Assembly: GCA_964580995.1 (NCBI GenBank)
Contig: CAZOMV010000061.1
Coordinates: 1 to 33,977, forward strand
Reading direction: 5' to 3'
Source of the DNA: JAKJEP01 sp964580995
GTDB lineage: Bacteria; Planctomycetota; Phycisphaerae; Sedimentisphaerales; SM23-30
DNA: 33,977 nucleotides
The notes beneath the pieces were generated by a model. It saw nothing but the letters and a program-made list of their open reading frames with translations, made no database searches and had not been told where the DNA came from. Positions 9,141-16,318 of this stretch are shown piece by piece. The stretch's first letter is position 1. Every line of letters starts with the position of its first letter. A program made the translations under genes and the position numbers.

Positions 9141-11942
9141 ATGAGTAGATTATTTCAAATTGAAGTTCAAAATGCAGGGCAGAAAAGGAATCCTGTCGGT
9201 ACCATGCAAGTCATTATCCTTGTGATGGTTTTGTTTATTATTATGTACTTATCACATCCAGTCTTTTCCCAGAGCACTGACGGCAATCCGAGTATGATAA
9301 ATACCGGAATCCCTTTTCCTGAAGCTCTGGAAGAGGCTGCCATTTCGGTTCCCCGACTCGATGATATTCTCGAGTATGCTTTGATCATCGGCAATGGAGA
9401 TATCAATGCCCTGGTCTACAGCGAGGAAGGAAATCTTATCTTGCATCTGACCAAAAACGATGTGTGGGATGCGCGGTTGGAAACCGAGAATGACCCGCCG
9501 CTGCCGACCCTGGCAAGACTCAAGGAATTGGCTTTCGGGGACTGGCCGGACAGAAACTGGATACTCCCGCCAGGATACCAATGGAAAGACACAGACAGCT
9601 ACCAGGCCCATCCCTATCCGTGCCCCCGGGCTTGTGCCGTTATCAGAATCGGTTCCTTGCCCACCAAACTCGTTTGGCGACGAATCCGAGCCGAGGGAAC
9701 GCAAAATAGCTGGGAGCGAATCGGCGAGAGCACGGTTATGAGCATAACCGGAGAGCCGGGGTCATCGAACGGCTTTGCGTATCCGCTGGATAACCTTGCC
9801 ACGGAGGATTATCCCACCCTTCAGATCAGACTGTCCGGAAGCGAAAATGCCCGATTTTACGTTGATGTAATGGACCCGGCCGATCATAAGATTTTCGGCA
9901 GCGGTTGGTTAGATACTCCCACGGGAACCCAGGACTTCCGTTTTCCCCTGCCTTTAGGCAAGAAAATAAGCACGCTCATTCTCTATACCTGGACAGAAGA
10001 CGGACAAAAAGCGGATAACCGCTTTGAGGAGGTTATATTGGAGGGCCCAAGAGGCAAGCACTCTATTAATCTGGAATTAGTTGTATCTCCGAGTAGCCCG
10101 GCACGACTGGATATCCGAAGAGGGGTGGTTCAGGTAGCCGGCACCGAGAATGCTGTGCCCAAGGCTACCCTGCGTGCCTTGGCCAATCACAATGTCTTTC
10201 TGATCGAATCGTCCGCTCCGGCGCATCTGCAGGCCTTCAAGGCCAGTTACGAATTACCTGCACCCTCTATGAATGAACAGGATGGTCTAGCATGGTTAAA
10301 GCAGGAGATTCCCGGCGATCCGGACTGGCCGGGTATGAGCTTCGCGGTGGCAGTGGCAAGTAAAGGAACGTACAAAGCCGTAGCTATTGTAACCTCGCAG
10401 GAATCGAACGAGGTAGTCGACGAGGCTGTGAAACTGGCCCAAGGTACGTTAGACAGCGAAGTGAAAACACAAATCCGGGAACATGAGAAAACCTGGGAAG
10501 AATTCTGGGCGGCCAGCGGCATTGACGTTCCCGATACCACCCTGTGTACGGCCTGGTATCGCAACTTATACTTCTTACGGTGTGTAACCAAACCTGGTGT
10601 AGTGAGTCCTGGTTTGTTTGCCGGACTGATCAATGATACACCAGCCTGGCACGGGGATTATCACACCAATTACAATATCCAGCAGACCTTCTGGTCCAGT
10701 TACATAACCAATCATCCGGAATTGGCCGAACCGTACGATCGATTGATCAGCCATTATCTGCCCCGGGCGCGATGGCTTGCGCATCAGATTTTTGCCTTTG
10801 AAGGGGCCTACTATCCGCATGTGCTGTATGCGTATGAACCGGCACAACCTCAACCGTGTCGCAGTCGTAACGGCCGACAGTATATCCATCATGTTTGGGG
10901 AATGACCCTGGGTGTGAATGGTTTTACTGTGCAACCGCTCTGGTGGCGGTACAAGTACCAGCCTAGCCGGCAATATCTGGAAACCATTGCCTACCCGGCT
11001 ATCCGGGCGGTAGCGATTTTCTATGCCAATTTCATCGAACAATGTGATCGCAATGAAGATGGTAAAATCGTGCTGGGTCCCAGCGTTTCGCCCGAACATT
11101 GGGGGTGGACTATGAAATTTGAACGGAACCGCAACTGTACCTTTGATATAGCCATGGTTCAATATATCCTGGAAGCAGCTATCGAAGGTGCTACCACGCT
11201 GGGTTGCGACCGGGATCTCATCACCCGTTTGGTGGAATGCTTGCCTTTGTTACCGGATTATCCCACGTATCAGGAGAAAGAATTGATCGTAGTCGATGTG
11301 CAGGATGCACCCCCGATTGATTATAATATTGCTGTTCCAGCCACGCCGGTCTTTCCCGGGGATGTGGTAAGCTATTGGTCGGAACCACTACAAAAAGACC
11401 TTTTTACCCACACTATCGAACATCTTCGCTGGAATGGAAACAATTCGACGATTATCTTAGCAGTTGCTCGCGCCCGGCTCAGCATATCTGGTACGGAGGC
11501 ATGGCTTCGGGATGAAGTGGAACATCGTCTGCGTCCCAACGGGACCTTGTCGCTCAATCGTCGCGGGGCCTCTTTCAATAGTTTCGGGCATTACACGGAA
11601 CAGTTCGGAATCTCGATGGCGGTCTCTGAGTTATTACTGCAAAGCGTACGGGATATCATTCGGGTTTTCCCTGCCTGGCCGCGCGACAAACCTGCCAGTT
11701 TTTACAACCTTCGCAGCCAGGGCGGTTTTCTCGTCTCTGCCAGTCAGTTTGAATCTCAGGTCCGGGAAATCAAGATTCTTGCTACAGTTGGTGGTACTCT
11801 CCGACTGGCAAGTCCCTGGCCTGCCATTTCCGTAAGCATGGATGAGGGCGGGCAAGCCAAGCCTCTGACAATGGGTGCAGATCGAATCGTGGAGCTGGAA
11901 ACCCGATCCAATCAGCATCTGATATTCCGCTCAGCGGAGTGA
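9141..11942 (+). CDS. Secreted GH95-like glycoside hydrolase
   Basis: The start at 9141 is chosen because AGGAG lies 7 bases upstream; the product has 933 residues. A basic N-terminus is followed by a hydrophobic signal (VIILVMVLFIIMYL) ending at FSQS near residue 45. The N-terminal beta domain has YALIIGNGDINALVY and LTKNDVWDAR, a GH95-type opening. The (alpha/alpha)6 part has WHGDYHTNYNIQQTFW; Asn510 and Asn512 match the paired Asn of GH95 fucosidases. GPSVSPEHW has Glu652 at the general-acid position. The usual IDGNFG segment reads YTEQFG, so the Asp base position appears to be Thr819, with Glu820 next to it. GH95 enzymes remove alpha-L-fucose or alpha-L-galactose; the altered base makes substrate and activity uncertain. 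The gene stands alone before a small-gene island. Confidence 0.78.
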   Translation: MSRLFQIEVQNAGQKRNPVGTMQVIILVMVLFIIMYLSHPVFSQSTDGNPSMINTGIPFPEALEEAAISVPRLDDILEYALIIGNGDINALVYSEEGNLILHLTKNDVWDARLETENDPPLPTLARLKELAFGDWPDRNWILPPGYQWKDTDSYQAHPYPCPRACAVIRIGSLPTKLVWRRIRAEGTQNSWERIGESTVMSITGEPGSSNGFAYPLDNLATEDYPTLQIRLSGSENARFYVDVMDPADHKIFGSGWLDTPTGTQDFRFPLPLGKKISTLILYTWTEDGQKADNRFEEVILEGPRGKHSINLELVVSPSSPARLDIRRGVVQVAGTENAVPKATLRALANHNVFLIESSAPAHLQAFKASYELPAPSMNEQDGLAWLKQEIPGDPDWPGMSFAVAVASKGTYKAVAIVTSQESNEVVDEAVKLAQGTLDSEVKTQIREHEKTWEEFWAASGIDVPDTTLCTAWYRNLYFLRCVTKPGVVSPGLFAGLINDTPAWHGDYHTNYNIQQTFWSSYITNHPELAEPYDRLISHYLPRARWLAHQIFAFEGAYYPHVLYAYEPAQPQPCRSRNGRQYIHHVWGMTLGVNGFTVQPLWWRYKYQPSRQYLETIAYPAIRAVAIFYANFIEQCDRNEDGKIVLGPSVSPEHWGWTMKFERNRNCTFDIAMVQYILEAAIEGATTLGCDRDLITRLVECLPLLPDYPTYQEKELIVVDVQDAPPIDYNIAVPATPVFPGDVVSYWSEPLQKDLFTHTIEHLRWNGNNSTIILAVARARLSISGTEAWLRDEVEHRLRPNGTLSLNRRGASFNSFGHYTEQFGISMAVSELLLQSVRDIIRVFPAWPRDKPASFYNLRSQGGFLVSASQFESQVREIKILATVGGTLRLASPWPAISVSMDEGGQAKPLTMGADRIVELETRSNQHLIFRSAE

Positions 11943-11988
11943 ATGGAAAAATAATGTCGACACACGCATAGAAAAGTACTCTGTTTCT

Positions 11989-12012
11989 AATTTTCGCAAC
12001 GAAAATTTTATA
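11989..12012 (+). terminator. A/T-rich hairpin after the GH95-like gene
   Basis: AATTTTCG (11989-11996) and CGAAAATT (12000-12007) form a perfect 8-bp stem with loop CAA, followed by TTATAG. It lies 47 bases after the stop codon. The T-run after the stem is short, so efficiency is uncertain. Confidence 0.4.
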
Positions 12013-12021
12013 GTATACAAC

Positions 12022-12051
12022 GGCTCTCTTTTCCGGAACAGAAAGAGAGCC
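12022..12051 (+). repeat. Perfect 10-10-10 hairpin
   Basis: GGCTCTCTTT (12022-12031) and AAAGAGAGCC (12042-12051) are exact reverse complements around a 10-base loop that holds most of a TTCCGGAA palindrome. It ends one base before an upstream ATG at 12053 and 35 bases before the favoured ATG at 12086. No T-run follows. It could structure the leader of the next gene. Confidence 0.5.
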
Positions 12052-12085
12052 TATGCATCAGACGCGGGTTTTCGAGGTAACCAAC

Positions 12086-12376
12086 ATGGCAGGACAAAAA
12101 CCGGTAGCCAAATTCCAGGCAGGCCAGATTTCAGCGGCGCTGTGGGAAAACGAGATAGAGGTGAAGGGAAAGACTGTAACCGTGCTCAAGGCGACGGTCC
12201 AGCGCAGGTACAAGGACCACAAAACCGACAGCTGGAAATCGAGCAGCTCATTCAGCAGGAATGAGATACCGCTGGCTGTCTATTGTCTGCAGAAGGCGTT
12301 TGAGAGGATGATTGAGGCTCAGGGTGAAGAGTCCGGTGACAACAACGATACCGAGGAAATCGTGATAGCGAATTGA
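12086..12376 (+). CDS. Small uncharacterised protein (96 residues)
   Basis: The ATG at 12086 is preferred because GAGGT lies 7 bases upstream; an earlier in-frame ATG at 12053 would add 11 residues directly after a hairpin. The protein begins MAGQKPVAKFQAGQI and alternates beta strands (ALWENEIEVKGKTVTVLKATVQRRY) before a helix (LAVYCLQKAFERMIEAQ) and an acidic tail. I recall similar short orphans, with a KFRAG-x-x-x-A-x-IWENE start and a Ser-rich SSSFSRNEIP middle, in planctomycetes and other environmental bacteria, where they are hypothetical. The beta-sheet-plus-helix layout and many basic residues would suit nucleic-acid binding, but that is inference. No signal peptide is present. A canonical terminator follows directly. 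Confidence 0.75.
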   Translation: MAGQKPVAKFQAGQISAALWENEIEVKGKTVTVLKATVQRRYKDHKTDSWKSSSSFSRNEIPLAVYCLQKAFERMIEAQGEESGDNNDTEEIVIAN

Positions 12377-12388
12377 GGGATCTTTGGA

Positions 12389-12426
12389 AAGCGGTTCGTG
12401 AAGGTACCGGACCGCTTGTTTTTTTT
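12389..12426 (+). terminator. Rho-independent terminator after the 96-residue gene
   Basis: AAGCGGT (12389-12395) pairs with ACCGCTT (12411-12417), and the stem is followed by a G and an eight-T run from 12419. This is the clearest intrinsic terminator in the window and isolates the 96-residue gene from the next one. Confidence 0.85.
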
Positions 12427-12433
12427 CTTTATT

Positions 12434-12477
12434 CTCTCTGGTGGTTCACAGGATACCAGGTGAACCACCGTTGAGAG
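12434..12477 (+). repeat. Long leader hairpin before the zinc-ribbon gene
   Basis: GGTGGTTCAC (12440-12449) and GTGAACCACC (12460-12469) form a perfect 10-bp stem with a 10-base loop. CTCTC (12434-12438) and GAGAG (12473-12477) extend it after a T-G wobble and a two-base bulge. The AGGAGG ribosome binding site of the next gene starts 11 bases later at 12488. A role in messenger stability or translation is possible. Confidence 0.5.
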
Positions 12478-12499
12478 TGGTTTCTCAGGAGGGAGAAAG

Positions 12500-12748
12500 A
12501 TGGCAAATGCAAGACATAAAGATTGGCCGCAGCCATTGCAGATTGTGCGGCTGCACAAGACGGAGTATTTTATCGACACGGAATGGAACCAGTTCCGGGA
12601 GGTGGACGATCCGTACAATTTCATCGACTTTGATACGGAGATGGGCCGGCAGATGTGGAGTGAATGTCATATCACGGAATGCCCGAACTGCGGGATAGAC
12701 ACCCCCGTCTGGAAACAGGAGAGCGGCCACCGGAAGGTGTGTTCCTAG
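12500..12748 (+). CDS. Small zinc-ribbon-like protein, cut by an in-frame TAG
   Basis: The open frame is 82 residues and has a strong AGGAGG ribosome binding site. It reads IVRLHKTEYFIDTEWNQF, then DPYNFIDFD, and ends with ECPNCGIDTPVWKQESG and GHRKVCS before TAG at 12746-12748. Reading on in the same frame gives CGFSFMADED and then a second TAG at 12779. Together CPNCG and CS-stop-CG would form an ordinary four-cysteine zinc ribbon, so the TAG replaces one residue inside the second CxxC. Either the gene has suffered a nonsense mutation, or a sequencing error is present, or the stop is read through. As it stands the product keeps three cysteines of four. Its function is unknown; family members I recall are hypothetical. 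Confidence 0.65.
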   Translation: MANARHKDWPQPLQIVRLHKTEYFIDTEWNQFREVDDPYNFIDFDTEMGRQMWSECHITECPNCGIDTPVWKQESGHRKVCS

Positions 12749-12860
12749 TGTGGATTTTCGTTTATGGCAGACGAGGATTAGATGTTGGCCAGGTTATCCA
12801 CGCATCCGGGAATTTTTGAATTTGCCGTGTGGCTATCCGTACAGTATCCTTATGGTTTAG

Positions 12861-13067
12861 TCCTCCTGCTACGGCGGCAATAAGCGGTATGGCACGATGA
12901 AAGATGTGCCGGTTCCGTATGAGTATTATGTTTTTATGGGCAGCGGATTGTACATTGCGGTTTTTCGTTTAACCAACGGATGCTGGCTGCCAATCGGCAA
13001 GCTCGGCACTTTCCTATTTTTACCGGGCTACTATTTCTATGTCGGCAGTGCCCGCGTTGGTAAATGA
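12861..13067 (+). pseudogene. Truncated DUF123 / GIY-YIG (Uri-like) nuclease remnant
   Basis: After a TAG at 12858 the frame reads SSCYGGNKRYGTMKDV, then YYVFMGSGLYIAVFRL, CWLPIGKLGTFLFLPG and YYFYVGSARVGK, and stops at TGA 13065-13067. DUF123 proteins have exactly this order: GLYxxxxRL, IGxLGxFxFPxGxYxYVGSA, and then a further 60-100 residues with basic and His-rich motifs. Everything after YVGSA is missing here, and the following bases in all frames do not restore it. There is no ribosome binding site before the possible ATG at 12897. I read it as a gene fragment. Confidence 0.65.
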
Positions 13068-13331
13068 TATAAAATCATCGAGATAGAACAAATAGTTTTC
13101 GTCCGAAACAATTTTAAGTCATTATAAATTGGATAGTTGTGATAAAGTTATTTTTTCATCTCACGGCCTGCTTGGAGCGTATCCGCTGATAAAGGCAACT
13201 GCTTAAAACGTCTCAATAACTTTTTAACTCAAAAATCCATTATTTTCACAAAAAATGTTGAATATAATCATATTATTGTTTAATATTATCAATTAATGTT
13301 AATATATATATTATTTAGAGGATTTTAAAAT
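13068..13331. other. A/T-rich leader region of the catabolic operon
   Basis: After the DUF123 remnant this 264-bp stretch becomes very A/T-rich toward the DeoR gene. It carries the candidate promoter and operator at 13258-13302 and the AGAGGA ribosome binding site at 13317-13322. No open frame is convincing. Confidence 0.5.
13258..13302 (+). promoter_or_regulatory. Candidate promoter and overlapping operator for the DeoR-led operon
   Basis: TTGAAT (13258-13263) and TAATAT (13281-13286) are 17 bases apart, each matching 4 of 6 consensus bases. An inverted repeat, TTAATATT (13280-13287) and AATGTTAA (13295-13302), with one mismatch and a 7-base spacer, overlaps the -10 box. That layout would fit autorepression by the DeoR-family product encoded 30 bases downstream. 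The region is extremely A/T-rich, so chance matches are likely. Confidence 0.35.
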
Positions 13332-14138
13332 ATGTATTCCGAAGAAAGAACGAAGATTATCCTGGAAATTTTGCAACTTCAGGGAGCATGCTCGTATCAG
13401 GAATTGGAGAAGGTTCTGAGCGTATCAAATATGACCGTAAGGAGAGATATTGATCGGCTTGCAAAAGACAAAAAGGTCATTAAAACACTGGGGGGTGTGC
13501 AAATCAGCCATGTTTCGGAAAATTTTTATGAAACCAGTTTGTTGTCGCGCTTGAATAGAAATGTAAAGGAGAAAAATGCGATTGCCAAAACCGCTCTGGG
13601 AATGATTGAACCAGGTGAGACCATATATCTGGATGGAAGCAGTACCTGTATTCAATTAGCCAAACTTTTGGCACGAAAAACGTCCGGAATCACTATTTTA
13701 ACCAATTCCCCCCTCGTACATATTGAATTAGGCCGCGGGGTGGGAAATACCATCATCAGCATCGGTGGGCAACATGATCCCAACAGTTTTTGCCTGGTGG
13801 GCGAAATGGCAGAAAATGAGGCTCGAAAATACTATGTTGATAAGATGTTTATTTCTACCAAGGGTTTTTTGCCTACCGAGGGGACATTTGAATCATCGAT
13901 AGCGACGTTCCGGATCAAGCAGATCTTTGCGGCTCAAACGAAGCGCCTTATCCTATTGGTAGACCATTCGAAATTTGGCCAGCGTGCCCTTCGGAAAGTA
14001 CTTGATATTTCAGATATTCACACGGTAATCACAGATGATAAAACTTCTGAACAGGAACTTTCCTTATTGAGGGAAAGTGTTGTTTTGGTCTTAGTAGCCC
14101 CGTCCGCAGAGCAGGAGCTTTTGGTAGAATTAAAATAG
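13332..14138 (+). CDS. DeoR/GlpR-family transcriptional regulator
   Basis: The protein has 268 residues, a full-length family member. Residues about 5-57 form the DeoR winged helix: RTKIILEILQLQGACSYQEL and then SNMTVRRDIDRL, the signature recognition helix. Residues about 75-235 are the sugar-phosphate sensor domain, with DGSSTCIQLAKLL, LTNSPLVHIEL and DHSKFGQRAL in the usual order. Members are mostly repressors of sugar catabolism released by a phosphorylated intermediate. Its place as first gene of the long operon, followed by a PfkB kinase and an aldolase, suggests that the kinase product is its effector; this is inference. AGAGGA lies 9 bases before the ATG. Confidence 0.93.
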   Translation: MYSEERTKIILEILQLQGACSYQELEKVLSVSNMTVRRDIDRLAKDKKVIKTLGGVQISHVSENFYETSLLSRLNRNVKEKNAIAKTALGMIEPGETIYLDGSSTCIQLAKLLARKTSGITILTNSPLVHIELGRGVGNTIISIGGQHDPNSFCLVGEMAENEARKYYVDKMFISTKGFLPTEGTFESSIATFRIKQIFAAQTKRLILLVDHSKFGQRALRKVLDISDIHTVITDDKTSEQELSLLRESVVLVLVAPSAEQELLVELK

Positions 14139-14190
14139 CGAAATATCCGTCAACATGCACAATTATGTGATTTTACGGAGAATCAAACCG

Positions 14191-15261
14191 ATGCAGGAAA
14201 TTAGAATAACCATGCCGGATTTAAGCACTACCGGGGATCGTGTACGGCTGGTTCATTGGCTGGTTGAGCCCGGAGCTGAAATCAAACTCGGACAGCCCTT
14301 ATGTGAAGTGGAGACAGACAAGGCAATCATGGAAGTGGAGGCCGTATCTGGCGGTATCGTAAAATCTTTACTGGTACAGCAAGATGAGCAGGTCATGGTT
14401 GGCCAGGAGATAGCGGTTATTCTGAGCAGCAGTGAACCATCAGTACCGCAAAAGCAAACAGTTGCTTCCAAGGAGCAGACAGTGACAACCTCCGTGAAAA
14501 ATGATTATTGCGAGAAGTCGGATGCTACTTTTGTGCCGTCAAGACCTGTGAAAGGATGGTTCGCAAAAAATAAAGAAAAGCACTTAGCATCAGATCCAGC
14601 TCATGTTCCTATGAGCAGTACGCAAGGTATTGTGGCCAAACGTATGCAACAGAGTAAACAGACGGTTCCTCATTTTTATCTGCAAGTAACAGCCGATGCG
14701 GAAGCTATGGTAGCAGCCAGAAGAAAAAATAAAGAGAAATACCCCGGACAAAAAGTTGTATGGGATGCATTTTTTGTGCTGGCCTCAGCGGCAGCTCTGG
14801 AGAAATTTGAGAGAATGAAATGTCGATGGGAGGACAACCAATTAATCAAATTTTCTATTGATGCGGTTGGGGTGGCAGTCGATATAGATGGTGACCTTTA
14901 TGTTATTCCTATCAAAAACCCTTTGAGCAAGGATGTATCTCAGATTTCCAACGAGATCCTTTCAAAGGTCGCAAAAATTCGGGCCGGCGATCCGGAAGCC
15001 AAAATGCTTGAGCCGGCTAATATAACCATAACAAATCTGGGAGTTGCAAATATTGACTCTTTCTTTGCTATCGTGAATCCACCGGAAGCCGCCATACTGG
15101 CCATTGGCAAAGTCGCACCGGTTCCCTGTGTGATCGGCGACCGCATTGTAGCCAGAAATCAGGTAAAACTAACCTTGTCAATCGATCACCGCATCGTGAG
15201 TGGGAAATACGCTGCTGATTTTTTGAATGCTATTGTCGAAGAGATTCAAAGTATTTCATAG
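14191..15261 (+). CDS. Lipoyl-domain acyltransferase (E2) of a 2-oxo-acid/acetoin-type dehydrogenase
   Basis: The ATG at 14191 is preferred over one at 14155 because GGAG lies 10 bases upstream and the product starts like other E2 proteins (MQEIRITMPDLS). The product has 356 residues. Residues 1-78 are a biotinyl/lipoyl domain with the ETDKA motif; Lys44 would carry lipoate. Residues 79-140 are a Ser/Thr/Lys-rich linker with no visible peripheral subunit-binding domain. Residues about 142-356 are the acyltransferase domain, with NITITNLG and an active-site segment DHRIVSGKYAADF. His333 is kept, but the usual Asp of HxxxDG is Ser337. The E2 gene precedes E1-alpha and E1-beta, the reverse of the common order. 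It would transfer an acyl group from E1 to CoA; the substrate is not decidable. Confidence 0.9.
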   Translation: MQEIRITMPDLSTTGDRVRLVHWLVEPGAEIKLGQPLCEVETDKAIMEVEAVSGGIVKSLLVQQDEQVMVGQEIAVILSSSEPSVPQKQTVASKEQTVTTSVKNDYCEKSDATFVPSRPVKGWFAKNKEKHLASDPAHVPMSSTQGIVAKRMQQSKQTVPHFYLQVTADAEAMVAARRKNKEKYPGQKVVWDAFFVLASAAALEKFERMKCRWEDNQLIKFSIDAVGVAVDIDGDLYVIPIKNPLSKDVSQISNEILSKVAKIRAGDPEAKMLEPANITITNLGVANIDSFFAIVNPPEAAILAIGKVAPVPCVIGDRIVARNQVKLTLSIDHRIVSGKYAADFLNAIVEEIQSIS

Positions 15262-15294
15262 AACAAAATGCTTTTATAATTTATGGAGATATAA

Positions 15295-16269
15295 TTGAAG
15301 CCTGACATTTCAAGATACAGTCGTGAATTTCTGCTTGGATTATGGGAACGGATGACGCTTATTCGGCGTTTTGAGGAGCGGATCAAATTGCTCTTTTTGC
15401 AGGGCAGGATGCCGGGGACGATTCACCAGTGCCAGGGGCAGGAAGCCACCGCGGTTGGGGTATGTACCGCACTGAACCGGGATGATTATATCACATCGAC
15501 GCACCGTCCGCATGGCCATGCACTAGCGAAAGGACTGACACCGCTAGAGATACTTATCGAACTGTTTGGCAAAGGCACCGGCTGCTGCAAGGGGAAAGGC
15601 GGATCGATGCACATAGGCAATATGGAAAAGGGCATGGTGCCAGCCATCGCGATCGTGGCAGGAGGACTGCCGCTGGCCACCGGTATGGGGTTGGCGTTCA
15701 AGATGAAGAAAAGCGGGCAAGTGGCGGCTGGTTTTTTCGGAGATGGGGCCAGTAGTGAAGGGGCGTTTCATGAGGCGGTGAATATGGCAGCTATCTGGGA
15801 TTTACCCGTACTTTTTGTCTGTGAGAATAATTTATATGGCGCATCGACAAGAATAGAAAAAGTTACCCGCCTGGCAAACGTGGCAGGAAAGGCATTGGCA
15901 TACGGTATTCGAGCCGAAACCGTGGATGGCAACTATGTGCTGGCAGTTTACGAAGCAGCCCAGCGAGCGGTAGAAGACTGCCGGAACGGGAAAGGGCCGG
16001 TGTTGCTGGAATTGATGACATACCGGATCACAGGGCATTCCCGGCGGGACCCATGTACATATCAACCGAAAGAGGAAAGGGAAGAATGGCTGCAAAAGGA
16101 ACCTATCGGATTTTTCAGTAATAAACTCCTTGAGCGAGAGGATATAACAGAAGCAGACTTTGAGAAAATAAACAATACCATCGAACAGGAGCTTACGGAA
16201 GCAGTCGAACTGGCCCAAAAGGAGCCGGAACCCAGGATTGAAGATTTGACAACCCATGTTTTTGTTTAG
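15295..16269 (+). CDS. Dehydrogenase E1 component, alpha subunit (TPP-dependent; PdhA/AcoA-like)
   Basis: The start is TTG at 15295, with GGAGAT six bases before it; the product has 324 residues, normal for the family. It has MPGTIHQCQGQEATAVG, then TSTHRPHGHALAKG and CCKGKGGSMHIGNMEKG, all typical of PdhA/AcoA type E1-alpha. The TPP/Mg2+ site is GDGASSEGAFHEAVNMAAIW ending in CENN. The C-terminal segment with GHSRRDPCTYQ matches the phosphorylation-loop region of the family. The product should pair with the E1-beta encoded next to it and decarboxylate a 2-oxo acid, or cleave acetoin, onto lipoyl-E2. The resemblance to AcoA is at least as good as to PdhA, so the substrate stays open. The gene begins 34 bases after E2. 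Confidence 0.92.
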   Translation: MKPDISRYSREFLLGLWERMTLIRRFEERIKLLFLQGRMPGTIHQCQGQEATAVGVCTALNRDDYITSTHRPHGHALAKGLTPLEILIELFGKGTGCCKGKGGSMHIGNMEKGMVPAIAIVAGGLPLATGMGLAFKMKKSGQVAAGFFGDGASSEGAFHEAVNMAAIWDLPVLFVCENNLYGASTRIEKVTRLANVAGKALAYGIRAETVDGNYVLAVYEAAQRAVEDCRNGKGPVLLELMTYRITGHSRRDPCTYQPKEEREEWLQKEPIGFFSNKLLEREDITEADFEKINNTIEQELTEAVELAQKEPEPRIEDLTTHVFV

Positions 16270-16318
16270 TGATAGTTAGATTCTAAATTTTACATTGGCA
16301 GTGAGTAAAAATAAAAAA

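Noticed and set aside
12500..12781. Selenocysteine or pyrrolysine at the internal stop
   Set aside because: Selenocysteine uses TGA, and the stop here is TAG. Pyrrolysine is largely limited to methylamine-using organisms, and no supporting genes are in the window. Mutation or sequencing error is simpler.
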